DNA from: Panulirus ornatus
Lineage: Eukaryota > Arthropoda > Malacostraca > Decapoda > Palinuridae
NCBI RefSeq assembly: GCF_036320965.1
Contig: NC_092250.1
Coordinates: 14,105,100 to 14,169,099, forward strand
DNA: 64,000 nt
Direction: 5' to 3'
Shown piece after piece: positions 34,379 to 46,654 of this stretch. How positions within the stretch are numbered: the stretch's first letter is position 1; each line of letters starts with the position of its first letter. The position numbers and the translations under genes were made by a program. Under the pieces are notes generated by a model. That model was not told where the DNA came from and ran no database searches. It worked only from the letters and a program-made list of their open reading frames with translations.

Positions 34379-34620
34379 TTATCCCTGGGGATAGGGGAGA
34401 AAGAATACTTCCCACGTATTCCCTGCGTGTCGTAGAAGGCGACTAAAAGGGAAGGGAGCGGGGGAGCTGGAAATCCTCCCTTCTCGTTTTTTTTTTTTTT
34501 TTTTCCAAAGGAAGGAACAGAGAAGTGGGCCGAGTGAGGATGTTTCCTCAGAGGCCCAGTCCTCTGTTCTTAACGCTACCTCGCTGACGCGGGAAATGGC
34601 GAATAGTATGAAAGAAAAGA
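34379..34620 (+). mobile_element. SINE-like interspersed repeat, longer copy
   Basis: Starts with atccctggggataggggaga and continues through ccctgcgtgtcgtagaaggc, gctggaaatcctccctt, a 20-bp T run, aaggaacagagaagtgg, gttcttaacgctacctcg and acgcgggaaatggcgaatag. The right half matches 11417-11575. Non-coding. I recall similar sequence being abundant in decapods, but cannot name the family. Confidence 0.65.
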
Positions 34621-35117
34621 CCAGCAGAGTGATTAGATAAGTAATATATCATATAGTTTCTTATCGATGGGCGGAAAGGGTAGGTAGGTCTTCCCTCCAA
34701 TGGTGATCCACAGAGGAGGTGTGGTATTGTATATTTCCAGTCTGTCTGTCTGGCTTTAGGGGACCCCAGTGAGTTCACACTGCTGGAGGATTTTGAAGTA
34801 GAGTGCGTGCATGGTAGGGTTATCCATCTCGGCTGGGTGTAGTAGATAGGTAGATGTATATTTGGGTTTGTGGGTGTTTATCTCGTGTGTGTGTGTGGAT
34901 GAGGGAAGGTGGGTATGACATGCCACCTGGCACAGCTGATCGTGAAACGCCCTGCTGTCATGTCACAGATGGACGAGGCATATATGACACCTGACATACG
35001 TGATTGTGACACTCTGTGCCTATATAACGCTTGGGTCCACTGAATATCGAAATGATAAATGCCATTGATGTCTTGGCTGGGGTTCGTAAGACGTGAATAT
35101 GAGAGAGATTTCTCTAT
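34621..35117. other. Unique spacer with TGACATG-type motifs
   Basis: 34915-35015 repeats tatgacatgcc, gctgtcatgtcac, tatatgacacctgacatac and attgtgacact, echoing the cluster at 17.8-18.2 kb. No gene. Confidence 0.45.
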
Positions 35118-35412
35118 GGTAACCCCAGTTTATACTCATCATTTCTCCATAATTATGGTAGCCCCAGTTTATATTAATCATTTCTCCATAATTATAGTAG
35201 CCCCAGTTCATATTAATCATTTCTCCATAATTATGGTAGCCCCAGTTTATATTCATTATTTCTTCATAATTATGGTAGCCCCAGTTTATATTCATTATGT
35301 CTCCATAATTATGGTAGCCCCAGTTTATATTCATTATGTCTCCATAATTATGGTAGCCCCAGTTTATATTCATTATTTCTCCATAATTATGGTAGCCCCA
35401 GTTTATAGTCAC
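35118..35412. repeat. 39-bp minisatellite
   Basis: About 7.5 units of atggtagccccagtttatat then tcattatttctccataatt; step 39 bp (35161, 35200). Being 13 codons long, it is open on both strands. Confidence 0.95.
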
Positions 35413-35419
35413 TAACAGT

Positions 35420-35820
35420 CGATGTATTTACAATATTGTGAAAGCCATTCTAGTGTGAGGCCAGACTGATGGATCTTCCTCAAAATTTTTCTATGTTAGG
35501 GAGTGGTAACACCTTTTTTTTTTTTTTTAACCCTCCTCGTATGTATTTGGCTACAGCACATCAGCTTACAGGTTTGCGTGTTACTTCATCTGCAGAGGAA
35601 TCGGTCCATATAACTACATATGTTATTATTTTTCCTTTCTATTTGCTAACGTGATCCGTTCTAGGACAGACTAGATCGTCAAATTGGTTGTTATAACTGG
35701 TCTGGTGGCTTCGTCCAAGCCCCCAGGTAAAAACTTACTCAGTTCTACCCATACCTTGAGGTAGCTTGGTGGACACGAGGAGATGGGGTGTGATATCTGC
35801 TAGTAACTCGCTCTCTCGTG
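35420..35820. other. Unique spacer
   Basis: No gene seen. Confidence 0.4.
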
Positions 35821-35821
35821 A

Positions 35822-36236
35822 AGTGCTAAGCTGACATTGTGTAGTGCTAAGCTGACATTGTGTAGTGCTAAGCTGACATTGTGTAGTGCTAAGCTGACAT
35901 TGTGTAGTGCTAAGCTGACATTGTGTAGTACTAAACTCACATTGTTAAATGCTGAGCTGACAATGTGAAGTGATAAGCTCGCATTGTGAAGTGCTAAGCT
36001 GACATTGTGAAGTGCTAAGCTGACAATGTGAAGTGCTGAGCTGACATTGTGTAGTGCTAAGCTGACATTGTGAAGTGCTAAGCTAACATTGTGAAGTGCT
36101 AAGCTCGCATTGTGAAGTGCTAAGCGACAATGTGAAGTGCTGAGCTGACATTGTGAAGTGCTAAGCTGACATTGTAAAGTGCTAAAGCTGACACTGAAGT
36201 GCTAAAGCTGACACTGAAGTGCTAAGCTGACACTAT
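35822..36236. repeat. 21-bp minisatellite
   Basis: About 19 units of gtgctaagctgacattgtgt plus a. The left units are near identical; the right units diverge (cgcattgtgaag, gacaatgtgaag), suggesting growth from the left. Confidence 0.95.
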
Positions 36237-36339
36237 TTATATAAAGTGTTAAGTGTTATACCACCACGATTGTTTAATATGTTACAAGCTAAAGTGTTTC
36301 GTTATATTGCAGGGGAAAAAAATCACTGTGCAAGTGATT

Positions 36340-36640
36340 CAAACAGAGACATGAAGTTAGATTTGACACACATTCAGATCTGCTTCAGTGAGACACTGAT
36401 ATATGAAGCAATTATTTTTCTGAACTCAACGTAAAAACCACATTAGAGTTCGTCAGTGATTAATGAACAGGGAGGTGGAATAGATATCATTGATATATAT
36501 TAACTGGTGATCAGAGCTTGGGAAGAACTGGCAACAATCAGTGATTATAATTAGTGTAAAAACGTATTTGAAACATAACGATCATGATGAATGACTTCAC
36601 CACAATACAACCTTCAGAAATCATGTACATGACCTAGACA
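36340..36640 (+). pseudogene. Possible LINE endonuclease relic
   Basis: The frame reads DLTHIQICFSETLIYEA (near 36360; ETxL-type motif), then after a stop INEQGGGIDI (near 36459; GGG motif), and later, in another frame, HNTTFRNHVHDLDIV. The order resembles a CR1-type endonuclease, but the YRPP and GDFN motifs are not visible. The array at 36645 cuts it off. Confidence 0.28.
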
Positions 36641-36647
36641 TAGTGTG

Positions 36648-36960
36648 ATCATCTGGAAGATCCGTAAAAGGGATTAATTTCGTCTGGAAGATCCGTAAAA
36701 GTGATCAATTTCGTCTGGAAGATCCGTAAACGTGATCAATTTCGTCTGGAAGACCCATAAAAGTGATTAATTTCGCCTGGAAGCTCCGTAAACGTGATCA
36801 ATTTCGTCTGGAAGACCCATAAAAGTGATTAATTTCGTCTGGAAGATCCGTAAAAGTGATTCATTTCGTCTGGAAGATCCGTAAAAGTGACTAATTTCGT
36901 CTGGAAGATCTGTAAAAGTGATTAATTTCGTCTGGAAGATCCATAAAGGGATTAATTTCC
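36648..36960. repeat. 31-bp minisatellite
   Basis: About ten units of cgtctggaagatccgtaaaa then gtgattaattt; step 31 bp (36681, 36712). Occasional cct/gct and gaccca variants. Confidence 0.95.
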
Positions 36961-36969
36961 TGAGTGTCT

Positions 36970-38898
36970 CGTGATTCGTAACATACGGATCCCACTACGC
37001 AACTCCAGCTGGCGAGGGAGGGTAAGTAACATAGTTACTGTTTTGGTAATTGTCAAGAAAATGGACGATATGTTTTGTAGATACATAATATAAAGAAAAC
37101 AGCACCATTGGATTCTGTACAGTGTTTACAGTTGATATAGTGTGGAATTTTCAGTGTAGATCTTAATCTCCATCAGTTTTAAGTTTGCGTAAAGGACTGG
37201 TCTCTAGAGGGAAATTGTGGGGTAGAACATACACACAAAATCAGCAGTTGATAGTTTAAGAAATGAATTTGCAGCGCATTCGTTGACATAGAACGAATAG
37301 TAAAGGAACAAGAGGGTCGCCTAAAGGGACCCTACGTCAATTTCTAAATTTTTCGTGCTATGCTGGTCGCTGACACGCAACATTTAGCTGGCGCTTGTCC
37401 TGTATCGATCATATGTTGATAGACAAATTGGATGAAGCTGTTATAAAACAAGAAAACGTGCGAGTAGAGTGTAAAAATACCTGTTTCGCTTTGTTATGCG
37501 TTTTAAGTGCATGGCGGCCATGCGTTGCAACGTTTGAATCGGTCTGAATTCAAATATGAGTTAAGACATCTTTGTAGACATCGGGTGTCGAATCAATGCA
37601 TATGAGATTTCCCTCATGCATGCTCAAAGTCCAGTGTTACGATAGATAGCATGGCGGAAACAAGTGGAGTACGTTATTATAACGAAAAGAAATAATTGAT
37701 AATGGAACCCATAAGACATATGGAGCATTGAAATAGACGGGTTATAATTGTGTATTTTACAATATGTATTTTTCTATGTAACACTAAATTTTCACTTTTT
37801 CTCATAGCCGTACTATAAATCTTATTTAATATCTTTGAAAGTTCAGTTTTAAGTGAAAAAAAGAGAAAATTCCACACTTCTAAATCACTCTTTATATTAG
37901 TAACATAGATTTCGTAATGATAAAATTAAGAGATCAAATGAATAAAACTGATAAACTCTTTCTTGACTTTTGCCACTGTTTTATACCACTCTTGTCTTGC
38001 CTTGATGTTTGAAGATGATGGATGGTCTGTTTGGCCATTATTTTCGGCCTATTATAGGACAAAATTATCATCTCAAGTGTCTGTGGCCATTATATTTCAA
38101 CTGATTATAATAATCAGTGCTCGAATTGAGGTGGGATGGCATCCCTCTTAATATCTCAATCACATAATCACCTCATTATTTTTTTTTTTTTAACTATGAA
38201 ATAAGCTTTAGCATCAACCTCATATTGACTACGCTTGTGATTAAGCTGTGTGTTTTTCCCTCCAATGTTCACCAAAACTGTAGCATTTATATTCACAACT
38301 TTCTCAATAACAACAACCCCCCACCCCCTTCAGTCTTTACTTAACTCACACTCATTATTATCCCCCTTGTTTAAGTTCTTACAATTCGAGCACTGGTTGT
38401 AATCACTATGATTGTGTCAACTGCTATTTGATGACCACGTGAAGGTGAGTAAAATGATTTATTATATGCCAGTTTGTTTAGCCTTGATGTTTTTCTTTGT
38501 TTAAACTGATTATAATTGATATGCTGTTTGAACTGTGATTATAAGGTGATATGTCAAGGTAAGTGATCATTATTAATCAACTCTGTCGGGCCATATAATC
38601 TTTCACCCAATTATAATTGATATGCCAAGTGCTGTTCTTTGATCCATGATTATTCAACTGATTATATGTCTAGTTTACTCGTTGTTGACTAGTTTGGCAA
38701 GTGATGTCTTGAGTTCTGGTCGACGACATTGTTTTAGATTATAGCTATTAAATCTCAAATGTTTTTTCGACATCATGTTTCGACTAATTGTAGAATACGT
38801 GTTTTAGATTTGGAGATCATGTTTTTGGAGTTTCCATTGATCATCGTTGAAACTTATTGTCAGACTGTCGTATTTTAGCTAAAAACAGGTCATATAAG

Positions 38899-38900
<2 letters not shown>
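36970..38900. other. Unique, AT-rich sequence
   Basis: A splice-donor-like ggaGGTAAGT occurs at about 37017-37026 after 50 bp of GC-richer sequence, but no supporting frame was identified. No arrays or recognisable domains. Confidence 0.45.

Positions 38901-38949
<49 letters not shown>
38901..38949. repeat. (AT)n microsatellite
   Basis: About 24 AT repeats. Confidence 0.97.
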
Positions 38950-38950
<1 letters not shown>

Positions 38951-39767
38951 GAGGATATACATAAGGCCTGTTCGACCATGCGAACCAGTACCTGTGTGCG
39001 GTTATCAGTTATTAGTTATAGTCGTAAAGTGATAAAGGCTTTACGCAACCAGCACTGTGTGGCATGACCCTACACTACGCTGCTGGGTAATGTTTAGATA
39101 TTGAAGGCCGGGCGACCTTCCCCCACCCAAAATGATTTTCATGACATAGTTTAGAACTCGATTAGAATCCCGTAAAGTACAATAAAGGATTTAATCAACA
39201 CTACATGAATGATTTATTTCATTTAGATAAATGAATATAAACCATTTAGGTAAGTGGATATAATCCATGCCGTTTATATTGTACTCAAATTACCTTAGAA
39301 TTGTGTTGTCATGGGGGCTTATCTCGGAGTGAGGACCAGATCTCTATGTGGAATATCTTTTTTAGAGGAGTATATTCGTGAGTAAAGAATCTTAGCAAGA
39401 GGGAAGGAGGGAGTGATGGTCTTCAGGGTCTTGCGAACCATATGTACTTATCGAAGACCCCCGAGTCACTGTTAGGACCCTCAGTGAACCAGTGGATATT
39501 GTCCATCTTAATTTTTTTCACTGAGTAATTCAGGAAAAATGGCTTACAAAGCGATAAATAGTAAGGAATAAAAAAATGTTTTGAATTAAGTCTTGAATGA
39601 GTGCCATTTAAAGCAGTGAGTAACATCTTACAAATACATATAGAAGAAATAGTGTTGGTTTCATTAAAATTTGTCTTTTTTTTTTTTTTTAAATACCTTA
39701 GGTGAAGTTTGAGTGACTTCTACCAAACCACATGACACAAATACACACGCATATACACTCAGTTCTA

Positions 39768-39769
<2 letters not shown>
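38950..39769. other. Unique sequence
   Basis: No array, RNA gene or recognisable domain. Confidence 0.4.

Positions 39770-39818
<49 letters not shown>
39770..39818. repeat. (CA)n microsatellite
   Basis: About 24 CA repeats. Confidence 0.97.
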
Positions 39819-39824
<6 letters not shown>

Positions 39825-40439
39825 GATCCTAAAATTTTGTCGTACACGGTAAAAAAAATCAGTGTTATTACCATTTATTACCATTTAGTCCTAAGTACTT
39901 TTGAGGACAGCCATCACCCTTAACAATTATCCAGCAAAATTATCAGCATGATGCATAGGTATTCGCATATGATCACACGTAATTTGAAATCTTTATATGA
40001 TTATATATCGTAATGATTATGGATGCGTTTTTAATGAAGAGACGAAATTGCCACAGGTGGGTCTTGTGCTTACGCGGCACGCATCAGTGTACACACATTA
40101 GTGTACTCGGGGGAGGCCATTATGACTTGATTAGCCTGTGGTATACGATTCTGCGCCAACGATTCGTAAGCGAGAATATACGTAGACATGGCTATGAAAA
40201 CACAAATACATTGTGAAAACGTGATGGCATTAGTAATGCTCAGAACTGATCCATCATATCTCGTGTGTATTAAGGAATATAGTGTGTAATTTCGGGTATA
40301 TTTTTTTTCCCCCTCTTAACATTACACACAGTTTCTGTGCCATTTCACTTTTGTTTGACTTGCTTTGAAATTACCTCAACACACAGGGGCATTCTTGCTT
40401 CGCCAAGCCTCCACCAAGTCCCCCACATGAATACCATCT

Positions 40440-40640
40440 TTATACGTAGCCGAGCGGTTAGCGTTCCCACCTACCATGCAGAAGGTGTGGGGTTCGAATC
40501 CTTTCTGTGATTTAGTATATATGTATAATTGCCCTGATGTTACCGGACTTCACCTGCCTGAGGTTACATCTCGTGTGGAAAGTTAGCATCGGCTAGGCTG
40601 TGTCATAGTCAGTTGGCGGAAGGGAATGCAGTCTCTTTGA
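40440..40640 (+). mobile_element. tRNA-derived SINE or tRNA-like relic with intact A and B boxes
   Basis: tagccgagcgg at 40447-40457 fits the pol III A box and gttcgaatcc at 40492-40501 fits the B box, 35 bp apart. Flanks do not form a seven-base acceptor stem, and the anticodon stem does not fold well, so it is not a working tRNA. The downstream body is unlike the SINE at 33.5 and 44.6 kb. The right end is a guess. Confidence 0.5.
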
Positions 40641-43020
40641 AGACCTAACCACTCTAATGGAGTCCATCTTTCCCCGCTCTTGAAGTAACGCAGCCATGGA
40701 GCTTCAGGAACTCCTGGGAAGAGGGGCGTAGAATCTCAGAGGGTCTTAGAGTAACACCAGAACCAAGAAAGGGATCTTGTGGCAAATATACTTATCTATA
40801 TTTATCTATAATTACCCTGGAGACCCTTTCAAGAAAGGGTCCTGGAATCACTCCAGAATACCTTTCCCAGGAGCCTCTGTAGTCCAAGGCTACCCCACGA
40901 ACAGTAGCAGGATTAGATCGACTCCTTTGAAGTGAGAAGTTCATTGACGACACAGTCTTACCAAAGATACAGTCTTTGCCAACGATACAATCTTTGCCAA
41001 CGATTCAGTCTTGCTAACGATAGGAGGTGTTTGTGCCTCTTTTACACAACTCAAGGACGAGAGGACTGTAAATGAGTTATGTTGTCAAAAAGATGGGAAT
41101 GTCATAAAAGCTTTGAGCTGTGTTTACTTGAAGACGAGCCAAGTATAGCAAAATGAATGAAGTGACGGAGTCTCTGGTGTCTTGCGTGGAAAGTTATGTT
41201 TACCAAGACGTAGTTCATGGGTATAATAGCATCCACGAGAGAGAAATTGAACTCCCACCAATTCTTTGGTATAGAGAGTGGCTTGGAAGTCCCACTTGGC
41301 TTTTGAACTAGCAGGTAAATCAGGTTTGAAAAGGTTGAAAAATATTAGGGGGTTTGCCTCTGTCTCCTTTTCCCAAAGGAGGTCATACTATAAAGTTGTA
41401 AACAATTCAGTAACATAACCAGTTTGGTCCAACTGTACGTCTACAAGAACAATAATGGGTTGAATCTCTGCATCTGTCTTTTCTGTCACACTGTTCTTTT
41501 GCACACGCGCTGTTTTACAGCCTTCGTTAGTCGCGTATCTAACCATGACTATTTCCATTCTTAATCTTCAAGAGTACACCCTGTCCCTTCACCTATAAGG
41601 ATAAAGAATTTACCATTTAGTTGCAACGTCAAATAGAATTCCTCATGGTTATCCATCTTGAAGTCAATTACTTGGATTTGCACGATCACGGGCTGACTAT
41701 TATGTGATTATCAACACGAGACTTTACCTCCTTCCAATGTCCAATCCAACGTTTCAACCAACCCTTACGTTGGGTATACCTTTTAAATTGGGAGGCGAAG
41801 TTTCATGGGGCGTTGAACTGACTATCATCTTGAACACTTACGAATAGCGGCATTCAAGAACGATAATGAATACCTCTTTGTACCTGTCGCATCTCTCTTG
41901 AATGATTGATACCGTAACGAAGAGGCTTAATGAAAGCGAGTTTAGTGTGCCAAAAAATGATGATGTAGACATTTCGTACCATCTTGGTTGCAATATAATT
42001 CTTCAAATAATTGTAGAATTATTACGTATTGTCTCTTGGTTACTCGTCATTTAGTCCTTGTTGATAATTACTCTCAGACCATTACGTTTATTGCCTCTAC
42101 CTCTAGATAATTTAGTTATCAGACAATATTCAGAGAAAGATTTGAAGTCTACGTTCGCACTGTGCATGGTCTGTCGTACCCATGCTGACAGCAGCCACAC
42201 TTCAGAGCACACGGGTCATTGACGACCCACGGTGAGGGAGGAAGAGCCAGCCGCCCATACGCGGGTGGTGTCAAACGAACTGGGTGGCGCAGATTGCCTC
42301 ACCCATCCCTCTAACGGCTTTACCCGAGATGCATTTCTCTTTTTTTCGGGTGTGGCGAACTTTAAACTTAAATAGGCCTCGTTTTCTTTATGTGGTTGGG
42401 CGTCTGCCACGTAGATGCCCTCTCGTTACTCAACGGATTAGCTTGAACGTTTCTCCATGTAAATTCCCTCATCAACCCATGAACTTAATGTACATTGAGT
42501 TTTGGATCCGTTTTTATTTTCTTTTTTTTTTTGGTCTCGAATCAGAATTGTAACTAACTGCTTTTCTGCAGTTTTCAGGATGTCTCGCGACTAAGTAAGA
42601 CGAGTTCGCATGCAATGAATATCCCTCTTCGTAGCTAGGTCTTGGGTTAGCACTGTATTGTTCCTAAATGAGTCACAGGCCTTATGCCCCACACGATACA
42701 GAATGTGATGCGGGATTTTTCCCACCAAGGCTTTTAAAGATAGATGAATGACTCGATAGCCAGTACGGATAAACTCATCTCACTCATAAAAGGTCAGTGA
42801 CTTAATGCATTCTGATGCATTTCATCTCTGATTATTCTATCACTCATGTATCTATTCTAGGAATAGTCTCAGAAACAACAAATAGATACAAGACTATTAA
42901 ATGTCTTAACAAAAAGTTGATAAAGTCGACCATTTGATCATCACCGAAATAGATGATGTTTTACGATTATGATGCATAACTCTCATTTATATAACCACAG
43001 GGATTCCAAGGTACCCTCAG
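40641..43020. other. Unique sequence
   Basis: No arrays. Open frames reach about 89 codons (42284-42553) without recognisable domains. A pseudo-repeat of 'gatacagtctttgccaac' type occurs three times near 40965-41020. Confidence 0.4.
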
Positions 43021-43027
43021 ACATTAT

Positions 43028-43400
43028 ATAGTGAGGCTTTCAAAAGACATTTTTACAATATTTCCACATAAGATTGAAAAGCACAGCACAGGGACATAAC
43101 ATCTTTACTTAAGTGGTTCACGGAGAGGGAAGAAAGGGTGCGTTTAAGTGGTTTAAAACGATATGTGGAGTATTGCAAGGCTCATTCTTAGTACCCACAC
43201 AATTCATTGTCTATGTCAGTGATGTGGAGACAGAACTACCACCATTAGGATGTCAAGACTCTTTGCTGATGACACGAAATTAAGAGGAAAAGCCAAGTTA
43301 AACGAAGACTGCCCAAAAGATTCATAGTTATTTAGACACTTAACGTACGAGAACCATAACTGCTTAACCTTGTCTCTTACACACAAAGTTACGTAAAGAT
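43028..43400 (+). pseudogene. CR1/L2-like LINE relic: reverse transcriptase
   Basis: Motifs in order: GFQKTFLQYFHIRL (43035 on; motif A region, catalytic Asp lost), WFTEREERVRLSG (from 43114), GVLQGSFLVPTQFIVYVSDV (from 43167; motif B) and FADDTKLRGKAKLNEDC (FADD 43262-43273; motif C intact). At least two frameshifts separate these pieces. A different, less decayed catalytic box than the copy at 13.9-14.9 kb suggests an independent insertion. Confidence 0.7.
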
Positions 43401-44465
43401 AACATTTTCACATGCTACGCTTAAGGTCTGTCGCCTTAAAGTCGGTAAAATCCACGAAAAGATATTTTGAAAGCAAGTGGATGACTACTTGCAAAGGAGC
43501 ATCTGCCTTATTATCGTACAACACAGTCAGTGGAAGTATGTCATGTATAGATAGGACTCGTAGATGTTTACGACAGTCTGAGCTCCAAAGTAGATTGGAA
43601 AGATAGTTGGGTAGACTATATAATGCATACAACACCACCCCATCGTAAGTTTATTAAGAGACTAGTTCAACAATTATGAATAATTTTCATAATCCTTCAC
43701 TGGATAGATGATTGCCTTTTCTTCCATCCTGAAGGCCACTGAGCTGAGTGTCCCGCCGAGAATTTTCTCCTAGGGTCGCGAAGCCCATCGAGGCATCCAT
43801 CTTAGCTACCATCAAAATATTATCTACAAGACAGACCGAGCTTTCTCGCATCTTAGCTGGGAATGCTAAATTGAGGAGGGTGGTGGAGGTGGAAGAAAAC
43901 GAGCGAATGAGGCTTTAGCTAACAAACGGCTCACTCCAGCCGCTCCTGGCCTAGGTTTCTGTTTGAATTATGAGTAATAAATTGTGGGTTTCCAGGGCGA
44001 GCTTGGTTTTCACCAGCAAGATGTATGTGAGGGGGAGGGCGTCTTCCAATCTCCAGGTGTTACTGTGGCCTGTATTGTGCCGAGGTGCCATACAACTGTC
44101 TGCATCTCTGTAACCACGGAGATGCAGATGTAGCGTATGGTGCTAGATGAACATTCTTCCAGTACACATGCCAAAAGGCCAGAAAAAGTCCTTCTTCGTT
44201 CTACCACCGCTTGAGTTGGAGAGCAAGCGCTTTGCTATAAGGTTATCGCGTGGTAATGTGGTCTGTGGTGCGTCTGCGCCACGAGTTTGAAGCGAAGGTA
44301 CGAAGGAACTTTATTTTCGTTTTGTCTTGTTAGGAGAAGAAAACGGAGGCGTTGGAAAGAGAGGATAGACTATAAAGAGAAGAGGTCGTTCTAGAATGTA
44401 TGGTGTAGGTGTACTGAACCGTGTGTGGCTTTTTGAATATGATTTGATGCCTTTTACCCGAGTAT
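43401..44465. other. Unique sequence
   Basis: The left part may be the diverged LINE tail. No other recognisable feature. Confidence 0.35.
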
Positions 44466-44468
44466 GTA

Positions 44469-44469
<1 letters not shown>

Positions 44470-44518
<49 letters not shown>
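44470..44518. repeat. (GT)n microsatellite
   Basis: About 24 GT repeats, 80 bp upstream of a SINE. Confidence 0.97.
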
Positions 44519-44520
<2 letters not shown>

Positions 44521-44599
44521 AATTGCCCATTGCACAAGACAGGTGAAGAGTTCCGCGGGAGAGAGAGTTCTACACTCATGGCGCCTCGTCTTTTGAACT

Positions 44600-44730
44600 T
44601 TCTTTAGCGGTGATAGCGTTCCTGACCGTGACGCATAGGTTCGAATCCTGGTTGCGGCAGTCGGTCCACAGGCAACCCAGCTGTTCATCCATCCCCTAAG
44701 GGTGGGTCGATAAAATGGGTACCTGGCAAA
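44600..44730 (+). mobile_element. tRNA-derived SINE (plus strand)
   Basis: tagcggtgatagcg (weak A box), gttcgaatcc at 44639-44648 (B box), then gcggcagtcggtcc, cagctgttcatccatcccct and aaaatgggtacctggc at 44712-44727. It aligns end to end with the minus-strand copy at 33436-33582. The central gttcatcc...cccct.aggg...aaaatgggta.ctggc block is the most conserved part. Confidence 0.72.
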
Positions 44731-45020
44731 GTCTAGGGTATAGATACGTATAGCGTTAATGGTATGGGTTTGGTTATTGCCTCAGCTACCCGTGCCTTCG
44801 ACACAGACAAAAGTAGCCTTTTAGATGTTCACTGTTTCCTTGTGTAGTAGTATATACCAGTCATACACCATCCTTACGCTGTATGACCTATATCTAACAC
44901 ACCTCACACCTGACCTTCTTGTGTTGGTGTCTGGTCACTTCACTACTACATTCCCTGAAGAATTGTTCATTGTTGACATCTTCCAGTTGGTCTAGAAACT
45001 TGGAAGGACATGATGAAGTC

Positions 45021-45087
<67 letters not shown>
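45021..45087. repeat. (TC)n microsatellite
   Basis: About 33 CT repeats. Confidence 0.97.
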
Positions 45088-45089
<2 letters not shown>

Positions 45090-45093
<4 letters not shown>

Positions 45094-45525
45094 CTCCATG
45101 GGGGACAAATTGGTATATCCCTCAGCTTCTCATTGTGGCTCAGCTCTTTCGATCCAGGAACTGTCTTGAGTTGCTCATTTCTTGACCCTTTTCAGTTAGA
45201 TCTGTGCGCTTCTTTAGAGTGAAGGCGACGAGACTTGAGAGGCGTCATCTTGTTTTGGTTCAACATTATCTTTCGAACAGCTTTCCCAAGCTTCCTTCTC
45301 CGTGTACTAGGATCTGATTCTAATATTTGTATGTAAACCACCTTCCCTCGCGTACAGGTCTCCTGTTGTGTATGTAACTCTGGTAACATTGTTGAATTTT
45401 GGGTCTGTCTCTCACTCATGGGTACCTGCCAGGTGGGGTCTATGAGGATGGTCATAGAACCATGAACAGGACCATCAGAGCTGAAGTATGGTAATGTGGG
45501 ACATTGAGCTCCTTCGTCATTACAA
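45090..45525. other. Unique spacer
   Basis: A 119-codon minus-strand frame covers most of it but has no recognisable domain. Confidence 0.35.
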
Positions 45526-45529
45526 TGTG

Positions 45530-45930
45530 GGACGATCAGATCCTTCGCCATCTCAATATGGAGACTTTAGAAGTTCCTGATCTGATTGTAGGACCATCAG
45601 AGCCTTTTTCATCTCAACGTGGAGACTTTAGAAGTTCCTGATCTGATTGTGGGACTATCGGAGCCTTTTTCATCTCAATGTGGAGACTTTTAGAAGTTCG
45701 TGATCTGATTGAAGGACTATCGGAGCCTTTGTCATCTCAATGTGGAGACTTTAGAAGTTCGTGATCTGATTGAAGGACTATCGGAGCCTTTTTCATCTCA
45801 ATGTGGAGACTTTTAGAAGTTCCTGATCTGATTGTGGGACCATCAGAGCCTTTTTCATCTCAATGTGGAGACTTTTAGAAGTTCGTGATCTGATTGTGGG
45901 ACCATCAGAGCCTCTGCCATCTCAGAGTGG
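45530..45930. repeat. 61-62-bp minisatellite
   Basis: About six units combining gaccatcagagcctttttca, tctcaatgtggagactttta and gaagttcctgatctgattgt; step 61 bp (45601, 45662). Confidence 0.93.
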
Positions 45931-46017
45931 AGACATTATACGTTCACGATCTGAATGTGGAACCATCAGAACCTTTGAAATATGAATCAGGGAACATCAC
46001 ATCCTTCACCATCTCAA

Positions 46018-46430
46018 TATCGAACCATCAGGTCCCTCATTATCTGAGTGTCAAACCATCAGGTCCCTCATTATCTGAGTGTCAGACCATCAGGTCCCTC
46101 ATTATCTGAGTGTCAGACCATCAGGTCCCTCATTATCCGAGTGTCAAACCATCAGGTCCCTCATTATCTGAGTGTCAAACCATCAGGTCCCTCATTATCT
46201 GAGTGTCAAACCATCAGGTCCCTCATTATCTGAGTGTCAAACCATCAGGTCCCTCATTATCTGATCAAGTCCCTCATTATCTGAGTGTCAAACCATCAAG
46301 TCCCTCATTATCTGAGTGTCAAACCATCAGGTCCCTCATTATCTGATCAAGTCCCTCATTATCTGAGTGTCAGACCATCAGGTCCTTCATTATCCGAGTG
46401 TCAAACCATCAGGTGGGATCCTCTCCTAAG
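46018..46430. repeat. 31-bp minisatellite
   Basis: About 13 units of accatcaggtccctcattat then ctgagtgtcaa. Two units are truncated to ctgatcaagtccctcattat and occur about 85 bp apart, implying local block copying. The neighbouring 61-bp array shares accatcag. Confidence 0.94.
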
Positions 46431-46512
46431 TGTAGGACCATCAGATCCTACACTGTATTACCATCAGATCCTACGTGATCTGAGTGTAGCCAATTAGTGT
46501 CTGGAGCACCAA

Positions 46513-46542
46513 GATGTGTGTGTGTGTGTGTGTGTGTGTGTG
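46513..46542. repeat. (GT)n microsatellite
   Basis: About 15 GT repeats. Confidence 0.95.
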
Positions 46543-46654
46543 TCTTACGAGGTCTTTTAATGATAAAGGTCATTATGAGTTAAAGTGTGAGGGATTGTGG
46601 TTCTAATGACCGTAATGAGCCGGGTGTTTTGACTCTTTAAGAGGAAGTTTGAGA

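Noticed and set aside
37005..37035. Splice donor ggaGGTAAGT as evidence for an exon
   Set aside because: A consensus donor alone is expected by chance at this window size. No upstream frame or acceptor could be paired with it.
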